Both the position numbers and the translations under genes were made by a program. 14,337 nucleotides of DNA from a bacterium (GTDB taxonomy: Bacteria > Patescibacteriota > Minisyncoccia > CAIUEV01 > JAHKAQ01): NCBI GenBank assembly GCA_018399475.1, contig JAGYOS010000003.1:1-14337 (forward strand), read 5' to 3'. Numbering within the stretch: position 1 is the first letter of the stretch; the number at the start of each line of letters is the position of its first letter. Positions 1-7,893 of this stretch are shown here, one piece after another. The notes beneath the pieces were generated by a model, which had not been told where the DNA came from, did not search any database, and saw only the letters and a list, made by a program, of their open reading frames with translations.

Positions 1-16
1 ATTCTAACTTTCCTGG

Positions 17-36
17 ATCCCCGCCTTCGCGGGGAT
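17..36. repeat. GC-rich palindromic hairpin, dispersed-repeat type
   Basis: ATCCCCGC (17-24) and GCGGGGAT (29-36) form a perfect 8-bp stem around the loop CTTC. The flanks (CCTGG before, GACA after) resemble the small palindromic dispersed repeats found between genes in many bacteria. A second short inverted pair, TGACA (36-40) and TGTCA (45-49), abuts it. There is no T-tract on either side, so it is not a standard intrinsic terminator. Dispersal elsewhere in the genome cannot be seen from one copy. Confidence 0.6.
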
Positions 37-71
37 GACATATCTGTCAACAAATAATTTCCTAAGGGTGA

Positions 72-86
72 CCAGCCTCTGGCTGG
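72..86. repeat. Short perfect hairpin downstream of mreB
   Basis: CCAGCC (72-77), loop TCT, GGCTGG (81-86). It lies 37 bases beyond the mreB stop codon, at the 3' end of the minus-strand envelope cluster, and could stabilise or help end that transcript. No T-run follows it on the minus strand, so a terminator call is not supported. Confidence 0.45.
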
Positions 87-122
87 CAATTGAGCTATCG
101 GGACAAAAATTTTAAACGGATC

Positions 123-1178
123 TTACCATCTTGGCGCTTTTTCATTTTCGGTTTCAATAAGAACTTCTTTCAAATTATCAATATCTTCCAAAACTATTCC
201 GGTTCCCCTTACGACCGCCGTCAAAGGATCTTCCATAACTTTTACCGGGGTTTCCGCCTGTTCCGCAATAATTTTATCCAAGCCCCTTAAAAGTCCACCG
301 CCACCGGCTAGAATAATACCCTTTTGCATAATTTCGGCAACTAATTCCGGCGGAGTATCTTCAATAATTCCTTTAACATTGGAAATAAGATTTTTTACCG
401 AATGGCTCATAGCTTCCCGAATATGCGTATCGGAAACATCAATTTCTTTAGGCAAGCCGGATATTAAATCCCTGCCCCTAATTGTCATTTCCACCTCTTC
501 CGGCATTTCGTAAGCTGAGCCAATCGCAATTTTCACATCCTCGGCTGTTTTCTCACCCAGTAGCATATTAAAATTCTCTCTTACATAGCGTACGATATCT
601 TCGTTTAATTCATCACCGGCGGTTCTTAAACTGCGAGAGATCACCACTCCTCCTAAAGAGATAACTGCAATTTCAGTAGTGCCGCCGCCAATATCAATAA
701 TCATATTCCCGGCCGCTTCCTGGACCGGCAATCTGGCTCCAATAGCAGCCGCCATCGGTTCGTCTATTAAAAAAGCTTCCCGAGCCCCGGCATTTTTAGT
801 TGCTTCCTGGACCGCTCTTTTTTCAACTTCGGTTACTCCGGAAGGAATACCGATAACAACCCGCGGGCGGGGCAACAAAGTAAAAGTCTCTTTATGCACT
901 TTGTTAATAAAATATTTCAGCATTTGCTCCGTTACTTCAAAATCAGAAATTACTCCATCCACCAAAGGACGGCTGGCTACGATATGCCCCGGAGTTTTGC
1001 CGACCATTTTTTTAGCTTCGCTTCCAATAGCTAAAACTTGGCCCGTTTTTGTATTCAGGGCTACCACTGAAGGCTCATTAATAACTATCCCCTTGCCTTT
1101 AACATATACTAAAGTATTGGCTGTCCCCAAATCAATTCCAATATCATGCGAGAAACGGCCAAAAAATTTATCCAACAT
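123..1178 (-). CDS. mreB: Rod-shape-determining actin homologue MreB
   Basis: MreB is a bacterial actin that polymerises under the inner membrane and positions the elongation peptidoglycan machinery. The 351-residue product has the usual family length. The first phosphate loop (DIGIDLGTANTLVYVKGKG) is near residues 12-30 and is followed by INEPSVVA. The second phosphate loop (IDIGGGTTEIAV) is near residue 160, and the adenosine motif (ILAGGGGLLRGL) near residue 290. The ATG at 1178 gives the standard MreB N-terminus. No Shine-Dalgarno motif precedes it; the leader is A/T-rich. It starts 29 bases after the proS stop and is the last gene of the minus-strand cluster, probably co-transcribed with proS. 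Placing mreB with ftsW, murG, murC and murB fits a cell-wall role. No mreC or mreD lies beside it in this window. Confidence 0.97.
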   Translation of the reverse strand: MLDKFFGRFSHDIGIDLGTANTLVYVKGKGIVINEPSVVALNTKTGQVLAIGSEAKKMVGKTPGHIVASRPLVDGVISDFEVTEQMLKYFINKVHKETFTLLPRPRVVIGIPSGVTEVEKRAVQEATKNAGAREAFLIDEPMAAAIGARLPVQEAAGNMIIDIGGGTTEIAVISLGGVVISRSLRTAGDELNEDIVRYVRENFNMLLGEKTAEDVKIAIGSAYEMPEEVEMTIRGRDLISGLPKEIDVSDTHIREAMSHSVKNLISNVKGIIEDTPPELVAEIMQKGIILAGGGGLLRGLDKIIAEQAETPVKVMEDPLTAVVRGTGIVLEDIDNLKEVLIETENEKAPRW

Positions 1179-1207
1179 CGAAATAACAAATCAAAAAATA
1201 ATTTTTT

Positions 1208-2470
1208 CTACCCTCTTCCTTTTAAGATTATTTCCGGTAATTCTTCCAGGCTAACCAATTTACCGTTTGCCGCTTTTCTTTCTTTAAGTTCATATTTTCC
1301 GGATTGCAATGTTTTCTTGCTTATTACCAAACGATAAGGAATCCCGATGAGATCACAATCGGCAAATTTTTCGCCGGCTAATTTCCCCGCTCTGTCATCC
1401 CACAAAACTTCAATGCCTTTCGCTTGAAGAATTCCATAAATCTGCCGGGCGCTTTTTCTATTTTGAGGATCACGAGGATCCAATTCCAAAAGATGCACTT
1501 GAAAAGGAGCAACGGCTGTTGGCCAAGTTAACCCCCGTTCATCATTTTCAACTTCCGCAATCGCTCCCATCAACCTTTGCAGACCTATGCCGTAGCAACC
1601 CATTACCGCTAACTGCTTCTCTCCATTCTCTTTGGAATAGAATAAACCAAAAGGCTGAGAAAACTTAGTACCCAATTTAAAAATATTGCCCACCTCAACC
1701 GCTTTTTCTTCCCTTAACTTTTTACTCCCGCATTGCGGGCATTGATTATCTTGATCCGCTAAGATTTCTTTATTGACAGCAGTTCCGCACTTTTCACAAA
1801 TATAAATCAAGTCTTCACCGGCAGGCGTCAAGGTTTGAAATTCATGAGAATATTTTGAGAAGGTTCCTCCGGAAGCATAAGTTAAATAAGTTTTTTCTCC
1901 AATCCCGCACCTTTGAAAAATTCTTCCGTAACTTTTTTTTACTTTCTCGTAATAATCATCAAGATCTTTTTGATCGGCATGAAAAGAATAAAGGTCTTTC
2001 ATTAAAAATTCTCTGGTTCTTAAAACTCCCGATTTAACCCGTTTTTCTCGACGGAACTTATTTTGGAATTGATAAACATAAAGAGGCAAATCTTTGTAAG
2101 AACTGACGAATTTTTTAGCTAAAGGGACCAACACTTCTTCATGCGTAGGACCCAGGACAAAATTGGCGCCTTTTTCAGCCTCAATTTTATAAAGATCTTC
2201 TCCCATTGAAGACCAGCGGCCGGTTGCTTCCCAGTTTTTTTTAGGATGAACGGTTGGCAGAAAAAGTTCTTGACCGCCCAGCATCTCCATTTCTTCCCGG
2301 ATAATATTTTCTATTTTTTTTACCACTCTCCAGCCCAAGGGCAATAAACTGTAAACTCCCGCCGCCAACTTATCCACAAAACCCCCTTTGATAAGCAATC
2401 GGGCGTTAAGGCTAATTTCTTCTTTGGAAATATTTTTACTTGTTCTGGAGAAAAGTTTTGATTGAATCAT
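1208..2470 (-). CDS. proS: Prolyl-tRNA synthetase, short form without INS editing domain
   Basis: Class II aminoacyl-tRNA synthetase that charges tRNA-Pro with proline. Visible: motif 1 around residues 45-73 (through GGQELFLPT), the amino-acid site LGPTHEE (106-112), motif 2 (FRREKRVKSG through REFLMKDLYSFH, 139-164), motif 3 (GCYGIGLQRLM, 291-301), then a C-terminal anticodon-binding domain. At 420 residues it is far shorter than E. coli ProRS (about 570). The large INS editing domain, which sits between motifs 2 and 3, is missing. In its place is a small insert with C225-x2-C228 and C244-x2-C247, which looks like a zinc ribbon. It should therefore lack cis-editing of Ala-tRNA-Pro. The ATG at 2470 lies about 24 bases from the predicted transcription start of its own promoter. 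A GAGG-like motif is present but about 18 bases upstream, too far for a normal ribosome-binding site. Confidence 0.95.
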   Translation of the reverse strand: MIQSKLFSRTSKNISKEEISLNARLLIKGGFVDKLAAGVYSLLPLGWRVVKKIENIIREEMEMLGGQELFLPTVHPKKNWEATGRWSSMGEDLYKIEAEKGANFVLGPTHEEVLVPLAKKFVSSYKDLPLYVYQFQNKFRREKRVKSGVLRTREFLMKDLYSFHADQKDLDDYYEKVKKSYGRIFQRCGIGEKTYLTYASGGTFSKYSHEFQTLTPAGEDLIYICEKCGTAVNKEILADQDNQCPQCGSKKLREEKAVEVGNIFKLGTKFSQPFGLFYSKENGEKQLAVMGCYGIGLQRLMGAIAEVENDERGLTWPTAVAPFQVHLLELDPRDPQNRKSARQIYGILQAKGIEVLWDDRAGKLAGEKFADCDLIGIPYRLVISKKTLQSGKYELKERKAANGKLVSLEELPEIILKGRG

Positions 2471-2500
2471 AAAAATAAAATAAAAATTCCTCTTGAGGCA

Positions 2501-2528
2501 ATCATACTAGGGAAGAAACAAATGTCAA
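2501..2528 (-). promoter_or_regulatory. Sigma-70-type promoter for proS-mreB
   Basis: On the minus strand TTGACA (2523-2528, exact -35 consensus) is followed after 16 bases by TATGAT (2501-2506, 5 of 6 matches to the -10). Transcription would start near 2494, leaving a leader of about 24 bases before the proS ATG at 2470. The -35 begins just past the murB stop codon (2531-2533). It implies that proS and mreB can be transcribed apart from the upstream mur genes. Confidence 0.75.
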
Positions 2529-2530
2529 AA

Positions 2531-3478
2531 TCAAAGACCGGCACAAACTATTTCTTCCTCAAGCTCAAGGCCCCATTTTGTTCTCACTTTTTTCTTCGCC
2601 AAGCTAATTAACGCTAAAACTTCAGCGGCTTTTGCTCCGCCAAAATTAATAATAACATTTCCGTGTCTTTTAGAAAAACCGGCTCGACCGTTCCTTTTCC
2701 CTTTTAAACCCGCTTCCTCTAATAAAAAACCGGCGGGGATAAAATCAACCTTTTGACTGCCTGTTTTCTCTTGATATTTTTTCACCAAAAATTCCCTGGC
2801 TTTTTTATCTTCAATTTGATCCGGGCGAATATTTTTAAAAATACTTCCTCCGGAAGGATAATAGCTGTAAGGCTTAGCTTTCCTTTGAGCTACTATTTTT
2901 TCCAGCTCCGCCACCAATTTTGTTTTTTCCTCTTTCAGTAAAGAGAACTTGGCGGAAACAATAACTAAATCCTTTTGCAAAACAAAAATACTCTCCCGAT
3001 ACCGGAAAGCGCAGGCCGGTTTTTTTAAAATTTTAAATTCCATTTTGGCAGGATCAAAAATTTTTACTTCCGTAAGCGTGGCCGAAATTTCAGTTCCAAA
3101 AGAACCGGCGTTGCCCCTAATCGCTCCACCCACGGTTCCCGGAATTCCTTTTAACTTTTGCAAGCCTCTGTATCCCGCTTGAACCGTTTTCTCGACTAAT
3201 TCCGCCAGCAGGTTGCCGGCCTTGGCTTGAAAAATTTCACCCTCTTGGTTGATGCCCTTCAACGCAATTTTAATCGCCCAGCCATCGTAATTTTCAGCGC
3301 CAAGAAATAAATTACTGGATTCTCCCATAATAAAATAGGGGAGTCGGCTTTGCTGAATTCGGTTAAATAATTCCGGCAGATCTTGCTCGTCTGCCAACTC
3401 TACAAAATAACGGACTCGGCCGCCAATTTTAAAACCGGATAGGGGAGTGGTATTGAAATTTTCTCTGACAGTAAACAT
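2531..3478 (-). CDS. murB: UDP-N-acetylenolpyruvoylglucosamine reductase MurB
   Basis: FAD-dependent cytoplasmic enzyme that reduces UDP-GlcNAc-enolpyruvate to UDP-MurNAc with NADPH, the second committed step of peptidoglycan synthesis. From the ATG at 3478 it is 315 residues. Visible: the flavin-binding loop GESSNLF (about 52-58), GIPGTVGGAIRGNAG (about 111-125), the RYRES segment with the Arg matching E. coli Arg159 (about 161), PSGGSIFKN with the proton-donating Ser (about 212), HGNVIINFGGAKAAEV, and C-terminal glutamates (LELEEE) matching the family's third catalytic residue. A TTG at 3484 is in frame two codons upstream; I prefer the ATG, and the difference is trivial. No Shine-Dalgarno motif is present. 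It follows murC after a 68-base gap containing a possible promoter. Confidence 0.95.
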   Translation of the reverse strand: MFTVRENFNTTPLSGFKIGGRVRYFVELADEQDLPELFNRIQQSRLPYFIMGESSNLFLGAENYDGWAIKIALKGINQEGEIFQAKAGNLLAELVEKTVQAGYRGLQKLKGIPGTVGGAIRGNAGSFGTEISATLTEVKIFDPAKMEFKILKKPACAFRYRESIFVLQKDLVIVSAKFSLLKEEKTKLVAELEKIVAQRKAKPYSYYPSGGSIFKNIRPDQIEDKKAREFLVKKYQEKTGSQKVDFIPAGFLLEEAGLKGKRNGRAGFSKRHGNVIINFGGAKAAEVLALISLAKKKVRTKWGLELEEEIVCAGL

Positions 3479-3491
3479 AAACAATTTTTAA

Positions 3492-3521
3492 ATTATAATT
3501 CTTCGTTTTAGATTTAAATCT
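3492..3521 (-). promoter_or_regulatory. Possible murB promoter: perfect -10 with palindrome at the -35 position
   Basis: On the minus strand an exact TATAAT lies at 3492-3497, but the -35 region has no good match. Instead that place holds the perfect 12-base palindrome AGATTTAAATCT (3510-3521), which could be an operator. The predicted start, near 3485, almost coincides with the murB start codon (TTG 3484 or ATG 3478), so a transcript from here would be nearly leaderless. In such AT-rich DNA an isolated -10 match can be chance. Confidence 0.3.
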
Positions 3522-3546
3522 GTTCTAAAATATTTTGCGTAATGGA

Positions 3547-4941
3547 TTACTTAATTAATTCATGAACTTTCCAGATATCCCCGGCTCCCATGGAAATAAA
3601 AACAGTCTTGGGACCTATTTCTTTTTTTAAAACCGGAGCCAGTTCTTCAATGGTAGGCTTGAATTCCGCTTTGCCTCCCAGTTTATTAACTAAAGCTGAC
3701 AAATGTTCCGCGTTAAATTTCGCCTCACTTATTTTTTCTCTGGCGGAACTGTAGATATCCAAAACGTAAACTTTATCAGCCAAAGCCAAAGTTTGGGCAA
3801 AGGCTTTAAAAAACTTTTTGGTGCGGGAAAAAGTATGAGGATGAAAAGCAATAATAATTTTTTGGCGGGGGTGCCTTTCTCTGACAGCTTCAATAGTTGC
3901 TTTTATCTCTTGGGGGTGGTGGGCATAATCATCGTAAAGAACTCCCCTCTTAAAATTTTTTATTTTTTGCAGCCGCCGCTCGCTTGATTCAAAATTTTCC
4001 AAAGCTCTAACCGCTTGCTCGGATTTTATTCCCAAACGAGAAGCGGCAGCGATGGCGGCCAAAGCGTTGAGAGCATTATACTCCCCGGCTAATTTTAAAT
4101 TAAAAATAAGCCGCTTGCCTCCCGGCAAGCCGGCCTCAACGCTTTGGCCGCCAGTGGGCAAGACTTTCCTACCAAGCATTTTAAAATCGGCTTTTTGATT
4201 TTTGCCAAAACAGGTTGCCCGGCACTTTAATCTTCTAGCGGCTTTAGTTGAATTTTTATCCCCGGCATTAAAAATTAGAGTACCTTCAGCAGGTATTTTC
4301 CGAAAAAAATCTTGGAAGGCTTTGAAATAATCGGTTTGAGTTTTAAAAAAATCAGGATGGTCATAATCAATATTGGTATTAACCACCATGTTAGGGAAAT
4401 AATGCTTTAACTTGTTTTGATACTCGTCAGCTTCAATCACAAAATATTGGCTAGTTCCCGAAAGAGAAGCGGATCCCCAATTATTCACCTTGCTGCCTAC
4501 CAAGGCGGTAGGCTTTAATCCCGCCTGCCTCAAAATTTCAGCTAACATGGCGGCAGTGGTTGTTTTACCGTGAGTGCCGCAAACCGCAATTCCAAAAAGC
4601 CGGTTAAAAAACAAGCCCAGTGTTACCGGATAACTTAAAAGCAAAAAATTCGCTTTAAGGGCGGCAGCCACTTCCGGATTATTTTTTTTATTGTAAGCCG
4701 TTGAGTGAACAATTAGATCAACCGCCGAGGGGATATTCTGCCGGTCAAATTTTTCAAAAACTTTAACACCGATTTTTTTCAAAAGGGAATCGGTATAAAA
4801 TACGTCAGCTGTATCTGAACCACTTACCTCAATACCCTTGGCAACAAAAATTTCAGCCAAAGCAGCCATGGCAGACCCCTTAATGCCTATGAAGTAGGCG
4901 GATTTAATGTTGTTGATATCCAACTCGGGAGCAGAACGCAT
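3547..4941 (-). CDS. murC: UDP-N-acetylmuramate--L-alanine ligase MurC
   Basis: Mur ligase that uses ATP to add L-alanine to UDP-MurNAc in the cytoplasm. From the ATG at 4941 it has 464 residues, close to the family norm. Order: N-terminal nucleotide-sugar domain (FIGIKGSAMAALA, about 17-29), P-loop GTHGKTTTA (about 120-129), EADEYQNK near 166, the NTNIDYDHPDF segment, and DDYAHHP near 336 in the C-terminal domain. The usual GIGGxGM loop reads GIKGSAM here, a mild departure. The frame is open upstream to a GTG at 5004, but that start would add 21 residues absent from the family and overlap murG by 47 bases. The ATG, 16 bases after the murG stop, is more plausible. The related ligase Mpl is the main alternative, but the context and motifs favour MurC. 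Confidence 0.93.
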   Translation of the reverse strand: MRSAPELDINNIKSAYFIGIKGSAMAALAEIFVAKGIEVSGSDTADVFYTDSLLKKIGVKVFEKFDRQNIPSAVDLIVHSTAYNKKNNPEVAAALKANFLLLSYPVTLGLFFNRLFGIAVCGTHGKTTTAAMLAEILRQAGLKPTALVGSKVNNWGSASLSGTSQYFVIEADEYQNKLKHYFPNMVVNTNIDYDHPDFFKTQTDYFKAFQDFFRKIPAEGTLIFNAGDKNSTKAARRLKCRATCFGKNQKADFKMLGRKVLPTGGQSVEAGLPGGKRLIFNLKLAGEYNALNALAAIAAASRLGIKSEQAVRALENFESSERRLQKIKNFKRGVLYDDYAHHPQEIKATIEAVRERHPRQKIIIAFHPHTFSRTKKFFKAFAQTLALADKVYVLDIYSSAREKISEAKFNAEHLSALVNKLGGKAEFKPTIEELAPVLKKEIGPKTVFISMGAGDIWKVHELIK

Positions 4942-4957
4942 AAAAATACTTAATTGA

Positions 4958-6109
4958 TTATTGAAGATTCTTTTTTTCAAATAAGCTTTTCCCCTTAGTA
5001 TCACCCACTTTCGTAAGATAAATCAAAGCTTCAGCTAATTTTTCGGCGGAATTCGGAAAATAAAATTGGGTGATGGCTCGGCTCATTTTCTCTCTTAGCT
5101 CGGCACCTTCCATGATCTCATAAATTTTATTAAGTAAGAGATCCCCTCTTAAATTTGACTCTTCTATAACAAGCGCACCGCCACTTTTGGCAATAATATG
5201 AGCGTTATATAATTGATGCCCGCCGGCACTTTTTCTCAAAGGCACTAGAATAGAAGGCTTGCCCACTGCGGCAATCTCCGTAATGGAACCGGCACCCGCT
5301 CTGGAAATTATCAAATCGCAAACCCGATAAGCATGAATAATTTCTTCTCCTAAAAATTCATAAGGATGATAATCCGACCTTTCTACTTTAATTCCTCTTT
5401 CTCCCGCCATTTTTTCAACCTCGCTAAGATTGCCCGCTCCCACTTGATGGATAACTTGATAAGATTTCAGCAAGGAAGGCAAAATTTCCAAGATTCTTTC
5501 ATTAATTATTTTAGAGCCTTGGCTTCCACCCATAATTAAAATAGTCTGTTTTTCAAGATCCAGGTTAAAAAAATCAACCGCTTTTTTAGAATCTCCTCTT
5601 TGAATATTTTTTCTTACCGGATTGCCCGCCGTAAAAACCTTTCGGGCATTAAAATATTCTTTGGAAGATTCAAATGAAACGGCTATTTTATCCGCTATTT
5701 TGCCCATCCACAGATTAGCCTTTCCCGGCAAAACATCCGACTCATGAATTAAAACGGGGATCCAATAAAGCCTGGCAGCTAGAGTGGGAGCAACACTCCC
5801 GTAACCTCCTTTTGAAAAAACAACATCCGGCATAAAAATCAATACATAAATTAAACTTTGAATTAAGCCGACGGGAAATTTAAAAATATCCAATATATTC
5901 TCAAATGACCAGTATCTGCGCCATTTGGCAGCTAGAATGCCTTTAATCCTAATTCCGTTTTTTTCCAAAATTCTTTTGGAAAATTCATTGACGGGACCAA
6001 TGAATAAAATTTCGGCTTCAGCCCCTTTTATTTTTTTGATTTCTTCAGCTACGGCCAGTAAGGGATAAAGATGCCCTCCTGTTCCGCCACCGGTTAAAAG
6101 TATTTTCAT
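4958..6109 (-). CDS. murG: UDP-GlcNAc:lipid I N-acetylglucosaminyltransferase MurG
   Basis: Peripheral inner-membrane GT-B glycosyltransferase that adds GlcNAc to lipid I to form lipid II, the substrate of FtsW. It has 383 residues, somewhat longer than E. coli MurG (355). Visible: the glycine-rich loop GGGTGGHLYP (7-16) that contacts the lipid-linked acceptor, FSKGGYGSVAP (about 98-107), HESDVLPGKAN (about 122-132; the usual form is HEQNAxPGxxN), the second glycine-rich loop GGSQGS (194-199), and the UDP-GlcNAc site SRAGAGSITEIAAVGKPSILVP followed by GGHQLYNA. The ATG at 6109 overlaps the ftsW stop in an ATGA arrangement, which points to translational coupling. Confidence 0.96.
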   Translation of the reverse strand: MKILLTGGGTGGHLYPLLAVAEEIKKIKGAEAEILFIGPVNEFSKRILEKNGIRIKGILAAKWRRYWSFENILDIFKFPVGLIQSLIYVLIFMPDVVFSKGGYGSVAPTLAARLYWIPVLIHESDVLPGKANLWMGKIADKIAVSFESSKEYFNARKVFTAGNPVRKNIQRGDSKKAVDFFNLDLEKQTILIMGGSQGSKIINERILEILPSLLKSYQVIHQVGAGNLSEVEKMAGERGIKVERSDYHPYEFLGEEIIHAYRVCDLIISRAGAGSITEIAAVGKPSILVPLRKSAGGHQLYNAHIIAKSGGALVIEESNLRGDLLLNKIYEIMEGAELREKMSRAITQFYFPNSAEKLAEALIYLTKVGDTKGKSLFEKKNLQ

Positions 6110-7203
6110 GATACGGTTTTTTTAGAAATATTTAAAAGAATCCCGGAAGCTACTAAAGATATAATCAAAGCGGAACCTCCATAAGAAACAAAAGGCAAGG
6201 GAATCCCCGTCAAGGGAATCAAGGAAGTAATGGCGGCAATATTTATAAAGGCCTGAAAAGTCAACCAGGCGGTAATCCCTCCCGCCACCAGTTTGCCGAA
6301 CAAATCCGGCGCTCTTTTGGCAATCAGAAATCCTCGCCAGCCCAATATAACAAATAAGAAAACCACTAATACTCCTCCCAGTAAACCTAGTTCCTCGCAT
6401 ATTATAGCATAGATTGAATCTCCCATAGGTTCCGGCAAGTAAAGAAACTTCTGGCGCCCATGCCCCAGCCCGATTCCCCAAAATCCTCCACTGCCAATGG
6501 CTATTAAAGCTTGATTAATCTGATAACCGATCCCTTGGGGATCAGTCTCAGGATTTAGAAAAACCGTTAAGCGGGCCATTCGATAAGGAGCAAGCTTGAT
6601 CATAAAAAATAAAGCGACTAGCCCGGAAATTAAAAGCGAAAATAAATGGACAATTTTACCGGAAGCCAAAAAATAAATTGTGATTGAGATAATAGATATC
6701 ATCCCCAAAGTTCCTACGTCGGGCTGATTAAAAATCAAGAAAGCCATTAGCGCCAAAATTGATAAAAAAGGAAGAAACCCCTCCATAAAATTTCGGATTT
6801 TATCTTCTCTTTTAGTAAGCCAAGCAGCCAGATAAAGAATAATAGTTAATTTGGCCAACTCCGTAGGCTGAAAGTTAATCGGTCCTAAGATTATCCAACG
6901 GGCGGCTCCTTTATGCATTTGACCAATCCCGGGAATAAACACCAAAAACAAAAGAACAATCGTAAGAATAAAAAGAGGAATGGCCCACTTCTCCCACTTC
7001 TTATAATCAATATTTTGAGAGATTATCCAAAAGACAAGGCCGGGAATAATTCCATAAAAAAGCTGATGGTAAAAATAACGATAAGGCTCTCCGAAATTAT
7101 TCAAGGAGAGAGCTATTCCCGCTGAAAAAACCATTACCAATCCAAAAACAACCAGAGTAAAAATAGTTATCATTAGCGGCTTGTCGGCTTGGTGATCTTT
7201 CAT
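6106..7203 (-). CDS. ftsW: SEDS peptidoglycan glycosyltransferase FtsW
   Basis: Polytopic membrane enzyme of the SEDS family that polymerises lipid II; FtsW works with a class B penicillin-binding protein at the division septum. The 365 residues contain about ten hydrophobic segments beginning near residue 10. Visible: [20 protein letters not shown] (99-118), NQPDVGT (159-165), the large extracytoplasmic loop carrying [15 protein letters not shown] (245-259) with Asp262 in PMGDSIYAI matching the catalytic Asp of E. coli FtsW, and [15 protein letters not shown] (330-344). RodA is the alternative; [19 protein letters not shown] and the murG-murC context favour FtsW. It overlaps trmD upstream and murG downstream by 4 bases each (both ATGA), so the three genes are probably coupled in translation. 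Confidence 0.93.
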   Translation of the reverse strand: MKDHQADKPLMITIFTLVVFGLVMVFSAGIALSLNNFGEPYRYFYHQLFYGIIPGLVFWIISQNIDYKKWEKWAIPLFILTIVLLFLVFIPGIGQMHKGAARWIILGPINFQPTELAKLTIILYLAAWLTKREDKIRNFMEGFLPFLSILALMAFLIFNQPDVGTLGMISIISITIYFLASGKIVHLFSLLISGLVALFFMIKLAPYRMARLTVFLNPETDPQGIGYQINQALIAIGSGGFWGIGLGHGRQKFLYLPEPMGDSIYAIICEELGLLGGVLVVFLFVILGWRGFLIAKRAPDLFGKLVAGGITAWLTFQAFINIAAITSLIPLTGIPLPFVSYGGSALIISLVASGILLNISKKTVS

Positions 7204-7847
7204 AATGTTTTTTTATTTTTCCCCTTCCATTGTTTAATCTTTTGATGATTCCCGGAGAGAAGAACTGCTGGAACTTTCCAGCCGTTAAATTCTTCCGGTT
7301 TAGTATATTGGGGATATTCCGCTACACCTTTTTTAGCAAAAGATTCTTCGTTTAGAGATTCCTCATTACCCAAAACTCCCGGGATAAGCCTGGCTACGCT
7401 ATCCACCACTGCCGCCGCTCCCAACTCACCACCGGTTAAAACATATCTGCCAATAGAAATTTCCTCATCGCAAATATAATCCGCTACCCTTTGGTCCACT
7501 CCTTCATATCTGCCACAAATAAAAATTAATCTGTCATATTTTAAATATTGCCCGGCTTTTTTCTGGTTAAAAATCTTACCACCCGCCGAAAGAAGAATCA
7601 CCCGTGTTTTTTCTTTTGATTTTTTTAGACTTTTAACCGCTTTAGCTAGAGGTTCAACTTTCATTATCATCCCAGCTCCTCCCCCGTAAGGAGAATCATC
7701 TACCGTCCGGTGCTTATCCGCAGTCCATTTTCTCAAATTATGCAATTTAATCTCAATTTTTTTGTTTTCAACAGCCCGACCGAGAATACCTTCTTTGAAA
7801 TAAGAATCCAAAATATGGGGAAAAATGGTGATAATATCAAATTTCAT
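7200..7847 (-). CDS. trmD: tRNA (guanine-N1)-methyltransferase TrmD
   Basis: SPOUT-fold enzyme that uses S-adenosylmethionine to methylate G37 of tRNAs with a G at position 36, preventing +1 frameshifts. It has 215 residues, slightly short at the C-terminus against E. coli (255). Visible: [11 protein letters not shown] at the start, [11 protein letters not shown] (about 50-60), the knot region [25 protein letters not shown], the [12 protein letters not shown] segment whose Arg matches E. coli Arg154, EESF where E. coli has the catalytic Asp169 (Glu here), and [10 protein letters not shown]. The ATG at 7847 follows the repeat-rich leader and has no Shine-Dalgarno motif. It is the first gene of the envelope cluster and overlaps ftsW by 4 bases. 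Its usual neighbours rpsP, rimM and rplS are absent, but khpA, another usual neighbour, sits divergently about 300 bases away. Confidence 0.96.
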   Translation of the reverse strand: MKFDIITIFPHILDSYFKEGILGRAVENKKIEIKLHNLRKWTADKHRTVDDSPYGGGAGMIMKVEPLAKAVKSLKKSKEKTRVILLSAGGKIFNQKKAGQYLKYDRLIFICGRYEGVDQRVADYICDEEISIGRYVLTGGELGAAAVVDSVARLIPGVLGNEESLNEESFAKKGVAEYPQYTKPEEFNGWKVPAVLLSGNHQKIKQWKGKNKKTL

Positions 7848-7850
7848 AAA

Positions 7851-7890
7851 GTTAGAAAGTTTAGAAAGTGGTTAGGAAATTAGAAATTTT
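7851..7890. repeat. Degenerate AT-rich tandem repeat next to the trmD start
   Basis: About four imperfect copies of a nine- to ten-base unit close to TTAGAAAGT: exact copies at 7852-7860 and 7861-7869, then TTAGGAAAT (7872-7880) and a TAGAAATTT tail. They lie directly upstream of the trmD start codon and would be transcribed in its leader. Function unknown. Confidence 0.55.
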
Positions 7891-7893
7891 GAA

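Noticed and set aside
679..1254. Open frame of 191 codons on the plus strand
   Set aside because: It lies antisense over mreB, matches no family by eye, and has no promoter or ribosome-binding site; it is a shadow of mreB codon use.
4942..5004. Upstream GTG start for murC
   Set aside because: It would add 21 residues not expected in MurC and overlap murG by 47 bases without a ribosome-binding site.
6122..6481. Open frame of 119 codons on the minus strand inside ftsW
   Set aside because: It is an alternative frame within the well-supported ftsW gene and shows no recognisable domain.
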